NCBI RefSeq assembly: GCF_026745355.1
Contig: NC_079207.1
Coordinates: 9,727,556 to 9,791,555 of the forward strand
Source: Beta vulgaris subsp. vulgaris
Taxonomy: Eukaryota; Streptophyta; Magnoliopsida; Caryophyllales; Amaranthaceae
DNA length: 64,000 bases
Reading direction: 5' to 3'
Shown here one piece after another: positions 1-13,556 of the stretch. Position 1 is the first letter of the stretch, and every line of letters starts with the position of its first letter. A program made the translations under genes and the position numbers. The notes under the pieces are model-generated. The model did not search any database. It worked only from the letters and a program-made list of their open reading frames with translations, and was not told the origin of the DNA.

Positions 1-62
1 AACTTCTTCCGTGGTTGTGATATGAGGGAATAATTTTGTACCATAGCAAAAAGATAAACAAC

Positions 63-3000
63 CTATAATACTAGCCACATAAATAATGTCGACCAAAGGG
101 TTAGGGCTAACGCCGACATAGCATAAGTCCATAGCATAACCACTGAGCATTCACCTTCCCCGGCCTCGAATAGTTGGCTTATTGTACCTGTTCAGTACAT
201 AAATGATAGTCAGTTCTTCCTTTTCTGAAAATAAATACGTTCAAGCTCCCTTTACATAGAATAAGTGGCTTCATTTTAAAATTTGTAAAAAGTTTGATAC
301 ATTAATTTCCTTAGTGATGATCAAGGGGATATAAAACAAAATGCAAAATCTTATGTCATACGTTCTCAAACTATTCCTTAAAAAAATGAATCAGAATGCG
401 TGATAAGTTATCAGGAATTAGAAGAAAAGATAACTCTTTTATAGGTATATTTTAGGGTATGGTTTTTCTTTAGATAATAACATGAGACATGGTTTTACTA
501 AAAAAGTGTATAGTTGTATACTTGTATTGGATAATATTATATGTAAAGGGATAATATTATATCGTAAAGGGTAGAATGATACTTTACTAGTCATAGGTCT
601 GTATTGTAAACATTATAAATATTAAATGTCAGTTTAACCTATAATAGGCTAACACAATTATTCTCTAAACTTGTACAAGTTGTTCCGGGAAACATACCTA
701 TAGACATTGCTGGTGGTAGAGCAAACTGAAGCATAAGAACAAATTGATACAATGGGTTGGATCCTACCATACCAAAGTGGTGAGCACCTCTAACAATAAC
801 GATGCCAAGTAGAGGCAATGCTATGTAACGCACCACTATTATCCCTATGATCACTGACGCACTTACTCCCGATCTTCTTAACCCTAGAATGAGCCACAAA
901 AACCAAACAGTGTAACTTAGACAGAACATGGAGTTTATCAAAGCAATTTAACAGAGTTAAACAAGTACTAGATCTGTTCTTTTTTGTTTTTCATAATTGC
1001 TTCTTTCTCCACCATTTCTAATACAAAATTTAACCATTTAATATCTAACAACAGTCAACATATATGAAAAACTTGTCACAACTTGATATTTGGAAAAAAG
1101 ACATTGAAATAAAACTAAGATTTCACGTAATATATATTTTTTGGCCTTCATGTATTTACTTTTGACTTTTTATTGTTCATGTGGTCAAATTACAAAAAGA
1201 AATCCATAACGATAAAAAATAAAAAAGTTACTATCACTAGTTTTATTTTTGTAATTGTTTTGAAAATTACATTTTCACATAAAACAATCAAGAGCTTACA
1301 ACTATCAAACATGTTTTTAAACAACCAATTGTCGAACCATTGACATAAACAACCAAACAACAACTTGTGAAATGAACCATGTAAAACAACAGACAGAAGA
1401 GAGAATCAATAATTGATTTCGTAATTGAGACATTCAAGAAAAGATAGGAATATAGTGAAATATGAAGTTCAATATATGAAGTCAGATAATTACCTCTTAG
1501 GAGGTTTGCTCCAACTATTAATGTAACACAAGGTACTGTTGCTCCCCTATAGACCCCAAAAAAAAAAACAGACAGAAGAGAGAATCAGGTAATGTACATT
1601 TGTGTCACAATCATTCATGTTTTCTGGTACAAATAATAAAAATGATTGGCAATAAGTGTTAATACCCCAATATTTCGGAAGAACTGTATATAACACGAAG
1701 AGGAGCACCGTTACCAACTAGCAACTTCTTTAGTAGAGGGACAACGCCAATCACAAATCCGATCACCTACGTACACATATTGTTAGGGTATGGGATGTTA
1801 CTTATCTGGTCATTTATAGTCCTCTCCAATATTAAACCGAGTCCAAATATAAGCGGTGAGTTACTCCTTCCGTCCCAAAATATAGTTTCTATTTTCCTTT
1901 TTTTCACGGTAATTTATGCAAGTAGAATATAAGAGGGATAATAAAGATTTTTTGTTTATTTAAATAAATGTTATATGGAAAAAGATGATTTTAGGGGAGA
2001 GAGTGGAGAATAATTGGTGAAAGAGCATTAGTTGTAACATTTTGGTTGAATAAATAAAGAAAAAAGCAAAATTCAAGAAGCAAATAAATGATGGGACACG
2101 ATTTTTCTAGACAAATTACGGAAAAATGTTGAACTAAATATGAAAATGGGAACTATATTTTGGGACACCTAAAATGAAAATGGGAACTATATTTTGGGAC
2201 GGAGGGAGTATAATATTAATCATATTTGAAAAAATACCATATATATATATATATCAAGTGTCATTTTATATGATTGATTGGGATTATAATTTATAAATGA
2301 CTTGGAAAATTTCCAAGCAGTCACAACTCACAAGTCACATGAGATGCAAGAGTATAAAAGCAAATTTTGATATAAGAGGAATTTTAGAAAGTTACAGATC
2401 CAATAGTAGTTGGTGCCAATAACATTTGCAAATTGATGGTTCTGATTCTTCTGACTATACCAAATGCACCCTTCTTCATCTTTTCCAACATAGGCACAGT
2501 TCCTCCTACCTGTAAGACCATTAAGAAAAAGGGATTTAACTGTCACATCCTTTTCTAGTGCTTACTACATCATCATTTAGATTGCTATCACTTTTATCAA
2601 GCTTACTCTCTTACTAAACCATGGTTAACTTTTTTTTTTTTTGACAATATCCATGGTTAACTTGTTATCATGTATTTTTGCTCAACTTTATGTATAGAGG
2701 ATAACTTTTAAAGTTTTTGACATACTATTATATTAAGGCTATGTTTGGTAAATGGCTTTTTTATTGGCTTTTGGCTTTTGGCTTTTTAATTTGGTCAAAC
2801 AACCAAAAAAAGTGTTTGGTTATTGGCTTTTTGGTTGGCTGAAAAGCTGACTTTCAAGCCAAAATGAAAAAGCTACCTGGAGCAGCTTTTTGGATTGGCT
2901 TTTGGCTTGTTGGCCCACAAACTCTCTAATAAACAGCCAACAGCCACACTTAATTTTGCCAAACACTTTTGCAAACAGCTGGCTTAAACAGCCAACTTAA

Positions 3001-6000
3001 AAAGCCAATACATACAGCCAATGCTTCCAGCTAGTCAAACAAGCCAACTAAACCAGCCAAAAGCCAACATCCAACAGCCGATTACCAAACAATCCCTAAG
3101 TCCGTTTTCTTCACCTCATTTTCCTATAGTTATCTATAAGGAACATACTTTAACTTATTGAAACATCTAAGATGTTTCATGTTCGAGTACATTGGAACTT
3201 ATCTAAATTTATTAAAACCGAAACTCATTTTTTAAGGTGAAAATAGTGCACCTTTGATAAACTTACTCTTTTGTTTATTATTTTTTTAACATTTTGATAC
3301 TAGAACTTGTGGAATCTCTCTATTCTATATGGGAAGAGGGATAGGACACCAAAATATTAGAAACCCCATTTTACCCTCATTACATCTCTCTTCTAACTAC
3401 TTTATTTAATTAAAAAAAAACTACCTAATTAATTTTAAAAAATTAAAAAAAAAATTACATAAAGAAAACAATCAACAATTCAAACATCTCTAATTTACTC
3501 GATATAATTAACAATTAATTTAATTTTCTATGTTCCCTAAAAAAATTAATTTTCAACCTATTTTTGCACGCATCGCGTGCATATAAAAAGTAGTCTATAT
3601 TAACCAGGACTCAGGCGTAGTGTAGGAAGTAGGAACATAGCTACATTAGGTACGTAGATGAAAACAAATATACTCTGCCTCAGATCATGGAATATAATGA
3701 TCAAATAAATACCTTGGAAATTAGTAATGGTTCTGTATTTTCAGATCCTGCATTAGAAGACCTTATGCTCACTACGGAGTGATGCGTATCTAATCTCTCA
3801 CCGCGGCTAGTCTTCTCTGCTGATATTTTCATGATAACATACACATAAGACCATATATATACAGCCCCTACCTGTCAAATGGTGCATAATTTCATTACAA
3901 GATGTTAAAGAAAAAAAGAGCAAGCAAGTACTTGGTAACTAATAGATGATGTGGTAGAGATGAAGAGATAATACCGCCATGGAAACGGAAACATAAGCTG
4001 CTCCATCCGCCATGCAAACTGAGTATTCTCCAAAAGGGTTCTTTGGCTCATTGCATATAGCTGGGATGACTATAAGAAGCAAGTTTCCCAAGTTCCCTGT
4101 TCATTTAAATTTGTATAAGCAAAGATTTTATAAGAGATTTACCCCCTTCTTTTGGGCTAATTAAGAAATTTTCAAAACATGGAGTAACTAACTAACGTGT
4201 TGGTAGCATTCTTTTTTTTTCCCCTTTTGGAAAAAAATGAACCACACTCCTTCATTTCTTCGGAATCGTTATTTTTTCTGATCTGATCTGATCTAAACTG
4301 ATCTGATCTGATTTGATCTGATCTGATTTACAAGATCTTATCTTTTAGATTTTTTTCAATATATAAGAAAAAATATAGTCATGTGGGGTCTTGTTTGATT
4401 TGTGTCAATGAGTAATTTATTAATATTCAATTATTATAATTTTTACTAATATGTAATGAAAGATATTTAATAGTAATAATGATTTTTAAATATAAGCCTG
4501 ATCTGATCTGAACTGATCTGATCTTATTTTTTTTGATATGATTTGAAATAAGCAAAAATAAGGTGTGAACTGAACATAGCCTAAGTGACGTAATTAACCC
4601 CTATATTTTTACTTATAAATATATTAAAATAATTAATCAAAGTTGATGATTTAAATTCTCAAAAATAGAATTCTAGAAAATAAGAAAAAGTGAAGGGAAT
4701 ATAAACTAAGGCTATGTTCAATTCACCTTATTTTTACTTATTTCAGATCATATCATATCAGATAAGATAAGTTCAGATTATGCTTATTTAAAAAAACTTA
4801 TTATTATCATGATTATTAGTATGTAATGCTATTATTGTTATTGTAATAATTATTGTCATTATAATAATAATAATAATTATTATTATTATTAGTATTTTAT
4901 ACGATTACTATTCCTATTATTATTTGCTAGTATATTTTTTCAAAAATATTATTATTGTCGTTGTTGTACTTATTGATATTGGTAATTATTATTAACATTG
5001 TTGCTATTATTATGAATGTTATTGATATCACTATTTGAAACTATTTGTGTTCAAGAAGAAGAAAATTTCTTTGGCATTTATATGTGTTCTTTTTTATATT
5101 TGTTCTAATTAATAATTTTGATATGTAATATTCTTTTTGATGTTGTACATGTAACAAACATGAAAATAGTATATGATGTTTATTTTTTAGAATAATTTTG
5201 GTAGAATAATATAAATTATATATTACTAGTTTATATAAAACATGAGTAGCATGAGATAACCTAATAGTGTTGGCATCACGTTCAAATTTTTTTCCTACAA
5301 AATGATATCAAATTATCTTTGAAAATAAAGTTTATATAAAACAAGACAACGATACAAGAAGAATATTTAATCATTTTGTTCAAGATCACATGATTATATA
5401 TATTTATAGGTCTATTTATAATAAAAAAGAACAATTTATTGATATAATTAAAAATTATTATTATTATTATTATTATTGAAAGTGTTGTGCATAGTAATAA
5501 AATGATAGTAATAGTAATATTAGTAATGAAATACAAAGTAATAATAATATTAATAATAATATATTTTATAAAAAAATTAAATTAGATCAATTCAAATCAG
5601 ATTAGATTATATTAAAAAAAATAAGTTCTAATCAAATCAGTAAATTTAAGGTTAACTAAACATAACCTAACACATTAATGAAAGGTGGAGTGGGTCGTTT
5701 AGAGAGCACTCTCCAGGCTCTATTCCTCGTGCTAAGCAAAAAGTGGAGGGATGGGGAATTGAGAAACACTTGGTAACCAACTGGTGGAGTCCAAAAGAGA
5801 CTCAAACACCCAAAAAAAAATACAATTGTACCATTATAACCTGGTATTGGTATCAAATTGTTATCAGGACTGGTATCAAGGTATCAATATTTTCGGACAA
5901 TGGTACCATTATAACCTAGCATTGGTATTTGGTACCAATCAAATCCTTGCCACACGCACGTGAAATCTTCCAACACATAAAATGACCAAACTGCCCCCGT

Positions 6001-7971
6001 TTGAGTCCACCAAGAGACTCAAACGGTTGGACGCCTAGCCAAGCTCATGGGGCATTGGGGGCCTTAGTGACTTTTAGGTGTAAACCACTAAGAAAACAAT
6101 GGAAAGGATTCTATGTATACTTCAAAAAGAGCGAAAAGAAACACACATAAATATACCTGCAGCACAACAACCAATAACAAGGCCATGCAAATTATGGGGT
6201 GCTTTCGTGATCTTGATCAGTATCCATCCAAGTGCTGATCCGATTACAAATGTGATTAAAATGTTTACTGGCATGAACCACCTACAAGTATGTTGCATGT
6301 ACATATAAACAAGAAAGATCATATAATAGTGGGTTTAACTCAAATGTTATTCGGGATGATACTATATAAATTTGAGTTACTTACATGTCAATCATAACAT
6401 CAACCGTAACTGTTCTTGCCAGGTAGGCGCCCATAAGACAAGGACTAAATACGTAAAACACCATCTGTTGTTAACATTGAAAATTTTAGATTGAATTTTT
6501 ACTTTATTTTTGCTTATTATTTAATCTAGAAGTAGAGCAATAATGAAAACTAACTAAATATGAAAATATGAAAATATGAAATACTAAAAGTACATATATT
6601 TGTCGCTTGAAAAAAATAAGTCTTACTCCAAGAATTATCGGTTTTGAACCTTTGATCTGGGGGTTCCTTCCCTATGTTTCTATTATCTATTTCCTATTTG
6701 CATTAGTAATTTTATATTTACTCTGTCATTTATTGTTTCAGATTGCAATGTTTCTAAAGAGTTAATTTTGGCTTTAATTCTTACCAATATCAAAAAAGAT
6801 ATTATTATAAGTAATTTTGTTAAATCTGTTTCAATTTGTTTAATTTTAGAGTTTCAACTTTTTATAATTTTTAAAATAAGATAGTAAGAGATATTAATAG
6901 CTTTTGTTTTCTAAATTGTGGAAAAGAAATCGACAACAAGAAAAAGGAACACCAAGAGTATATTTTTTTTTTTTTGCAATATTTTTCTTTTATGATCTAC
7001 GTTTTATTTTGTCCACTTCCCCCCAAATGACTTGTGTAATGGATGTTATGGATCTCCACTTACCCCAATCATTCTATTCACTTTTTCTATTATTTTGAAA
7101 TGTTCTACCTATGAGTCTCAATTATCCCATTAACTCTTTTTTATTCGCGAACTTTTCATCGCTGAAGTATGAGTTTAGACATGGTCTCTTAGATTTTAAA
7201 TTTCGACCATAACTATATATTCCTTCCGTTTACTAAAGATCTTTCCTCTTTCGTTTAAGTGTGTTTCCAAAAGATCCATTCTTTTACTTTATTCCTTATT
7301 TGAAAATCTTTTTCCCCTTTTTATCCTCTCATGTTCCTATCATATGATCCACCATTACATTATTAATTCAATTTTACTCCTTTTATCTCTCCTACTTTAA
7401 CCCCTTTTTTATTTGTTTATTTATTTAATCCCTTTCTTTCTCCTACTTTACCCTACCCACTCCCCACACAGCTTGATTCTCATTGGTATATATAGTAACA
7501 GTAACAAGGAAGATCTTTAGGAAACGAAGATAGTATGAGCTTAATTCCATAAAAATGACTATACTAGCATAATTCAACCAAGCTAAGGCAAGCTAATTGA
7601 TATAATTTCAAGAAACTTTTGAGTTTAAATATGAGGTTTGTCTATGATAAACCTACGAAATGAATATCAACAAATCAAAAGTTCTTGGAAAGCTATTTAC
7701 ATATCTGATGCAACCATAAATTAAAGTTGGTTTCATCAATATGCATTTTTCTCTTTGGTAAAATAATATCAAATTGCCAAAAAAAATAAGCACCTATACA
7801 TTTATATTCGTAATTGTATAATTAGTATATGCTTACATTGTTTAAATTATGTCGTGCTGTTGGACCCAGCAGATTTATGCGATCCATGGCAAGAACTACA
7901 CCGACCGCTGTTAACATCAACGTCTTCAACACCGGCATTAGAGCCACCATGAACAAAGCTAAAAATCCCAT
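63..7971 (-). CDS. PILS: PIN-LIKES (PILS) auxin carrier, 10 exons, 399 aa
   Basis: Putative auxin carrier of the PILS branch of the Mem_trans (auxin efflux carrier) superfamily. Family members sit in the ER membrane and control intracellular auxin storage; that role is inferred from the family. Exons on the minus strand: 7837-7971, 6385-6464, 6157-6281, 3975-4096, 3713-3871, 2396-2509, 1666-1766, 1494-1546, 698-883, 63-187. They sum to 1200 nt, all introns are GT/AG, and the stop is TAG at 63-65. Recognisable stretches are the N-terminal MGFLALFMVALMPVLKTLML, the FMPVNILITFVIGSALGW helix, GNLGNLLLIVIPAICNE, the hydrophilic central loop (exon 5), GFVIGVVPLLKKLLVGNGAP, and the C-terminal LLQFALPPAMSIGT and ECSVVMLWTY. 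Two hydrophobic bundles flank the loop, as in the family. No break is seen, and the introns carry several MITEs and a Helitron. The start is the first ATG of the conserved N-terminus. I do not assign a PILS number. Confidence 0.93.
1864..2208. mobile_element. Stowaway-type MITE in PILS intron
   Basis: Terminal inverted repeats begin CTCCTTCCGTCCCAAAATAT on the left and end in its complement (ATTTTGGGACGGAGGGAG) on the right, flanked by TA. This is the Tc1/mariner (Stowaway) signature. The right terminal block is partly duplicated: an AAAATGGGAACTATATTTTGG block appears twice about 30 bp apart. It lies in the intron between exons 6 and 7. Confidence 0.88.
2737..3096. mobile_element. Tourist-like (PIF/Harbinger) MITE
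   Basis: A 360-bp element with inverted ends GGCTATGTTTGGTA and TACCAAACAATCCC, flanked by the 3-bp duplication TAA (2734-2736 and 3097-3099). The interior is dense in GGCTTTTTGGC/GCCAA motifs and is nearly palindromic overall. No coding capacity. It sits in the intron between PILS exons 5 and 6. Confidence 0.82.
3315..3593 (+). mobile_element. Short non-autonomous Helitron
   Basis: A 279-bp element inserted between A (3314) and T (3594), the Helitron target preference. The 5' end starts TCTCTCTATTCTATATGGGA. Near the 3' end is a perfect hairpin GCACGC-ATC-GCGTGC (3566-3580), followed about a dozen bases later by a terminal TAG; the canonical ending is CTAG, so the last bases have drifted. 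Its 5' end matches that of the larger Helitron ending at 26412. No Rep/helicase coding. Confidence 0.75.
4270..4581. mobile_element. Left-truncated Tourist-like MITE (GATCTGATCT family)
   Basis: The right end AAGGTGTGAACTGAACATAGCC followed by TAA, and the interior rich in TGATCTGATCT, match the intact copy at 16709-17040. The expected left terminus GGCTATGTTTAGTTCACC is absent, so this is a partial copy. It lies in the intron between PILS exons 3 and 4. Confidence 0.7.
4710..5667. mobile_element. Long Tourist-like element of the same family, microsatellite-expanded
   Basis: Inverted ends GGCTATGTTCAATTCACC and GGTTAACTAAACATAACC are flanked by TAA on both sides (4707-4709, 5668-5670). The element is 958 bp instead of about 330 because the interior holds long imperfect ATT/TAA trinucleotide runs. 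No credible coding region: the open frame on the minus strand in 5282-5536 is low-complexity I/T/N-rich. It lies in the intron between PILS exons 3 and 4. Confidence 0.75.
7220..7533. mobile_element. Stowaway-like MITE in PILS intron 1
   Basis: Left end TTCCTTCCGTTTACTAAAGA and right end TCTTTAGGAAACGAAGATAG form a 22-bp imperfect inverted repeat with TA on both sides. The 314-bp interior is non-coding and contains a GATCTTTCC/GGAAGATC pair next to the ends. Confidence 0.75.
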
Positions 7972-9968
7972 AATCGTTGATTTTTTTTTGATTTTTTTTT
8001 TCTTGTTTTTTTTTTTTTAAAAGATGGGATCACCAAATAAAAGAATTCAGCTACAACATTCAACCTGAAAAAGAATAATCGTTAATCTTCTACTTACTGC
8101 TATTTTTATAGTGCTTCAATAATCAATGACGTTATGTCGTTACATGCAATGTAAAGTAAGCCATTTTCTTCTTCCTTGCCAGTTCAAAGCTTATGTGGTG
8201 TCTATTCATCGTCACCCAAGGATTGTCCTGGCTTGTGTTTATCTCAAATCTCAATTTGTCATAGAATTGAAAAGCATAGAATAATATATATATTAATCAA
8301 AGAAGCATGTTTAGTTACTAAATTATAAAAGAGTTGAAAAACTAGACAATGACAATGCTAGACCATGCATCCAATTTCAAGAATTAGCAAGAGTATAATC
8401 AAAATCTTTACCATACACACAAACTACTATCAGCATGATACATCTTAAACTATTTTTTCCTCATTTGATCATATGTATGCTCATTAATGAGCAAAGTAAA
8501 AAATAGTCTTGTATCTTGTGTGTACATATGCACATTGTACATCCGGATGTATGATAAATACACTCGAGTATGATAGGCTAGTTGGAATGTCGTTTGCTCC
8601 TTTTTAATAAAACAAAAGGAAACAAAAACGAACTAAAATTCTTAACAGAGTTCGGTGTCAGTCATGAACTGAATCGACCCCTTGTTGGAAACCATGATAC
8701 GACTTTCTCTTGGCACATTCCAAGCTGGACCTACTGGCCCAACACATGGGCTGGTATGGCCATGCCTAACTGTATTTAATGTATATTCGTCAAATAATAT
8801 AAGTTCATTATAAAGAATAGAGTGAATATAAAAAATTACCTTGGTTAATTACCTCCCAAAATAATTGAAAAGATGTCACTAGTTAAGAGACTCAATCAAC
8901 AATTATATCCTAATGCACGGAGAAAATAATCATTGTAAGCCAAAAGACCAGGGCATACAATTCCAAGAGAAAAGGCAGTTATGTAGAGGACGTACCCTTC
9001 TCTTAGCATAAAGAGGCAGGACACGTTTAGTTCAGTAGGCATTATATATGACTTTAGTAAACCAGCAAAAAAACGAAAAGATTTAGTCAAATATGAAGAA
9101 CTAATGTTGCAGGCTTGCAGCATTTCCTTGGCTAAAAAATGGGAAAACAACAAGCACCTAGCAGAACTCGTGAAAGTCTGAACTTAAGATAGCCTGTGAA
9201 GTTGATCAAGCAGTGCACTGACTTTTCTTAGACGAAGAAAATAATGTAAAAGATATGTCTAGAATGGAGAAAAATACAGCTACGTTTTGATAGAATTTGT
9301 GGCGCATATGGAAGTTTTGATGTACCCGAATAGTATCATAAAATTGCATTTTCATTTATAATTAATTGTACAAGTGTGTTTGTGAGAGCTCATGTCTCTC
9401 ATTCACCTTTCTACCTTTCCTAATATTTTGTGTAGAGCTCACTTTGTTTGGCTCCCTTTCATTTGAGCTCATCTTTCATCTCATACAACTATTACATATA
9501 TATTTATACTAGTTACATAATTAACTCTAGAATTTTCTATAATAATCTAATGCTAGATACTTCTACCTACAAATATCTCTAGATTTATCTACAATTTGAT
9601 ATCTCTAGACTTTTCCACATCATTTTTCCATCCTAATCTAACTTAGAATTTTAACAAGATATATCTAGATACATCACTTAATTTTTTCACTTAATACAAG
9701 ATTTTTCTAGAATATATTAGATATTTTCTCAGAATTTACGTCACTCACCTAGAATTTTCTAAATTAATCTTCAACAGTACGTTTGAGAAAAAGGAAGAGT
9801 TTTTGCAATATAAGTTCAGAGATCAATTGCAAGAGAGAGAGAGGGAGAGAGGCATTCATATTAACTTATTATTAGGGTGGTAAAAAGTCATGCATCAAAT
9901 TCTCCTACAGAAGATTAGAGCCGGAAGTATCACTGCGTTTTACATCCACCACTAATTGGAAACTCTTA
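7972..9968. other. PILS 5' flank and intergenic sequence
   Basis: No gene recognised. Directly upstream of the PILS ATG (minus strand) is a poly-T/A stretch (7980-8018). A pyrimidine tract ending TTTTTCAG at 8065-8072 on the minus strand could be the acceptor of a 5'-UTR intron; this is a weak inference. An 85-codon open frame at 8896-9153 (minus) matches no family I know. Positions 9360-9780 are AT-rich with many TCTAGA-like words but no clear element. 9833-9853 is a short GA repeat. Confidence 0.4.
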
Positions 9969-12703
9969 GGTCTGTTCTCTTCGACATAAAACTGTTGAAT
10001 TGAACTGATTGGAGTTGAACTGAATAGAACTGAACTGATTGAACTGGACTGAATTAAATTAAATTAAATTGAATTAAATTGAATGTAATAAATATATAAA
10101 TAATATTTAAACAATAATAATATGATTATTAAATAATTATTATAATGATAAGTAATAATAATGAATACTATTAATAATAGTATTTTGGATATATTTAAAT
10201 GATAGTTATAAATAAATAATATTAATAATCATAAATTAGTAATAATAATAATTAACGATAATAATGATAATTAATAATAATTATTTTATATTATTTGTAT
10301 TAATATATTAATATTTGATGATGATGTACAGTAACAATAATATCTAAGAAGTAAATTAATATTACTATTTTACTAATTAGATTTAATAATATTGTTATTT
10401 CACTAGGAACACTACAAGAGGGGGGGTGAATTGTAGTGTGGAACTTATTGCCCAAATAATGCGGAATTTAAAACATAAGCAATAAGGAACTGAAAGTGCA
10501 AGAGAGATTTTTACGTGGAAACTTCTTGTCTCAATACAAGAAGAAAAACCACGACCTACTCAGGATTTAACTCTTCACTATAATAGGAAATCTCCTATGA
10601 TTCAACCTATTACATACTCAAGTTCCACTCGGAACTCCAACTCTCTCACAATCTCCACTCTATACTCTAGACTTAACTCTAAGTCTTTCAAGAGTTCCCA
10701 CAACTCTTTACAAAAGGTTTACTCAAACCCTTCACCCCTAGATAGACTTCACCCTAAGTCTACGCATACACAATAAGAATACTCAAGTTCCTAACTCGAA
10801 CTTACAGTTCCTAACTCGAACTTACTCAAGTTCCTAACTCGAACTTGATACAAGAATTCACTCAAACCCTTTACCAAGTTCCCATTACAAGAGTTCACTC
10901 AAACCCTTTAACCCCAAACTCAAATACAGACGCTTGATAATTTGGTTTAACTCTAGTATATAGAAACTGAATAACTGTAAAGGAACATGGCACTCGTAGG
11001 AACTTGAAACTCAAAGGAACTGACTCAAACAAGGAATAGAAAATATATTTCTTTTGTAACGCTATTCCTTAAGCCAAACTTATGGAATGACATAAGTCTA
11101 ACACTATGGAAAGACACAGTCAGACAATTTGAAACTCAATTGAACTTGTATATTTATAGCAGTCTTTTAGAATGAACGTGGGATGAATCATGTGTTAGTG
11201 GTTAAACCATTATCCCATGATGTTCCTTCCTAAGGAACACGTTCCTTAACACATCCCATGATCTCCATGATCACTGTTAAACGTGGGAGATAATAAGTTA
11301 CTGCTCCTAAATTTTAGCAACCACTTTGAGCATTAATTTGAAAATCTGATTTAATTAAAAACATATTAATTATTAAATCTGAAATTAAATTATTTTAATA
11401 AAAATATTATCTTTAAATTTCTTCCGTAAAAACCGAATAATATTTTTATTATCTTTTGAAAAATAAAATCTTTTCCTTAAAAAGATTTTCCATAAAATCA
11501 GATTTTTCCTTAAATAAAACGGTTACCTATAATCTAGGCATATTTTACTCAACTGACATAACTACCGTTGTAATGCTCCATCCTAAGTCTAGTTCCTTTT
11601 AATAGTTAGTTCCTTAACTTAGATTATAGACTACCACGTCTGTTCCTTTAGAGAGGAACAGACAGACAATTTCTTTAACAATACTCATTATACGTATTAT
11701 AAATCTAGGCTTTTTATTTTCCAAAAACTGAAAAGATAAAATTAAATTAATTAAAATCAGATTCCTAAAGAAACCGATTTTATTAAACTATTTTATTTAA
11801 AACTTATCTTTTATTTTAAAACTAAAACTTATCTTTTATTTCAAAACTAAAACTTATCCTAAACACCAGTGCAAATTATTTATAAATATTTAACCACGTA
11901 GAGATTTATTAAGAAATAAACTCTAAATAAATTCTTATAGATTAAGATAATAATATGCATCAGATTTATTGACTCTTAAATACTTTTGACTCTAAGTTCC
12001 ACGAGTTCCTTTGACCTTACGAGTTCCTTTAGACCTTGTTCCCTTACCTTTCATGTTTCCATATACTTACATGAATCCTAGAAAATAAACTCATATTTTC
12101 TGCCTTCATGCTCCATGCTGCTCCAACTCAAGAACCGCATGTTGATGCTCCACCTTTGGAACTTCAGTGTGCTAGTTCCTTTAAGAAACTTCGCACTCAT
12201 AGTTCCTGCTCAGGAACTTCTTGTTTCAACTCTGAAACGTTATATTGCTGCTCCCACTCAGGAACTGCTCCAGAACTTCATATTCAATGTTCCTCATAGG
12301 ATGTACCTAGGAACCGCTCTATTGTGTTCCTTATAGGAACTCTTTTAGGAACTTCACTTGTGGGAAGACCTTCATGATGTGATATATTCAACCTTTGATG
12401 ACTTGTTTCATGTTAATGTAATATGCACATCTCAAACACACATGTTAGATAATCATCATTTGTTTATAATCATCAAAATACTACATGACTCAACAAATAT
12501 AATAATATTTAGTATAAAAATAATGATTGGGTTGGACCGCGAAAATTATATCATAAACCGTCTTGACCCGATTTGATTGGTTTATGGGCTGAAAAACGTG
12601 GGTTTATTTGTGCTTTGAACCTAAACCATGTTCTCCTAATAAATAATAATAGTAATAATAAGAATAAAGCTATAATAAACAAAATAATATAGAAACAATA
12701 ATA

Positions 12704-12735
<32 letters not shown>

Positions 12736-12918
12736 TAATAATACTTAATAGTAATGATATAAAAATAAATAATAATAATAATAAGAGTAATTAGTAAAAA
12801 TAAATTATACCAACATAATAATAATATTTAACAAAATGGTTATAAAAGAACTGAACTGAACTAATTGGAGCTGAACTGAACTGAACTGAACTTAAAATAA
12901 GCTGGGGAGAACAGGCCC
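9969..12918. mobile_element. Tourist-like element split by a nested insertion
   Basis: Outer ends GGTCTGTTCTCTTCGAC and GGGGAGAACAGGCCC are imperfect inverted repeats flanked by TTA (9966-9968 and 12919-12921). Just inside each end are GAACTGAACTGAA-type repeats and long AAT/TAA microsatellite runs, matching the layout of the 4710-5667 element. The two halves (about 9969-10406 and 12640-12918) are separated by about 2 kb of unrelated sequence rich in GTTCC. The outer boundaries are well supported; the inner junctions are approximate. Confidence 0.65.
10407..12360. repeat. Nested non-coding insert rich in GTTCC/GGAAC motifs
   Basis: Starts near CACTACAAGAGGGGGGGTGA and contains TTTTTACGTGGAAACTTCTT, a wording I associate with non-coding parts of plant retroelements. 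About thirty GTTCC or GGAAC words occur in both orientations, including a short tandem run of a GTTCCTAACTCGAACTTAC-like unit at about 10798-10850. No reading frame is convincing: the 63- and 73-codon frames at 12108-12336 overlap each other and lie within the repeats. Element class unresolved. Confidence 0.5.
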
Positions 12919-13232
12919 TTAGTTGTAGACTTGTAGTTAGGTATATGCATATACATGTCTGAATTACTTCAGTTTAGATTTTGCTAAACATCGTCCTATT
13001 TTTCCTTAGGATCATCTTATATTTTAGTATAAAAATATGAGGGTATTTCGTTCTCTTTTCCCTCCGTTTCCCCGTTCCATCCTACATACCATTCCCCCTT
13101 CATTTCTCTTCACCTCTTCCATTTTCTCTTATCTATCACACTCTCTCTCATCCATTTCCTCTTCTTCCATTTCTTTCATTGAATGACCACAAGATCTCAA
13201 AATTTTCTAGCAAGCTCACATTTTCAAACGAC

Positions 13233-13548
13233 CAGGGCCGGTTCTGAGGGTAGGCAAGGAGTGCCACCGCCCAGGGCCCACGATCGTGTGGGGCCCAAAA
13301 AAAAAAATTAACTATGACCAATTAAATAAAAATTGATACACTTTTGAATATTTAGTGAAATTTGTGCTATTTTTGTGCAATTTTTAATAATATTATGTGC
13401 TTATTTTTATTGGTATCATTAACAAAATATGATTATAGTTTAGGACGAAGGTTTAATTATATGACCTATAAAATATTAGGATCGACTCATATAGGGGCCT
13501 TTATTTTTAGATCCGCCTAGGGCCCAAAAATTATCAGGAACGGCCCTG
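13233..13548. mobile_element. hAT-type MITE
   Basis: Ends CAGGGCCGGTTCTGA and GGAACGGCCCTG form an imperfect terminal inverted repeat around a 316-bp interior containing two GGGCCCAAAAA blocks. The flanks CAAACGAC (13225-13232) and CTAACGAC (13549-13556) are an 8-bp target duplication with one mismatch, as expected for the hAT superfamily. Confidence 0.78.
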
Positions 13549-13556
13549 CTAACGAC

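Noticed and set aside
8896..9153. 85-codon minus-strand frame upstream of the PILS gene
   Set aside because: No recognisable domain, no splice partner, and no conserved text.
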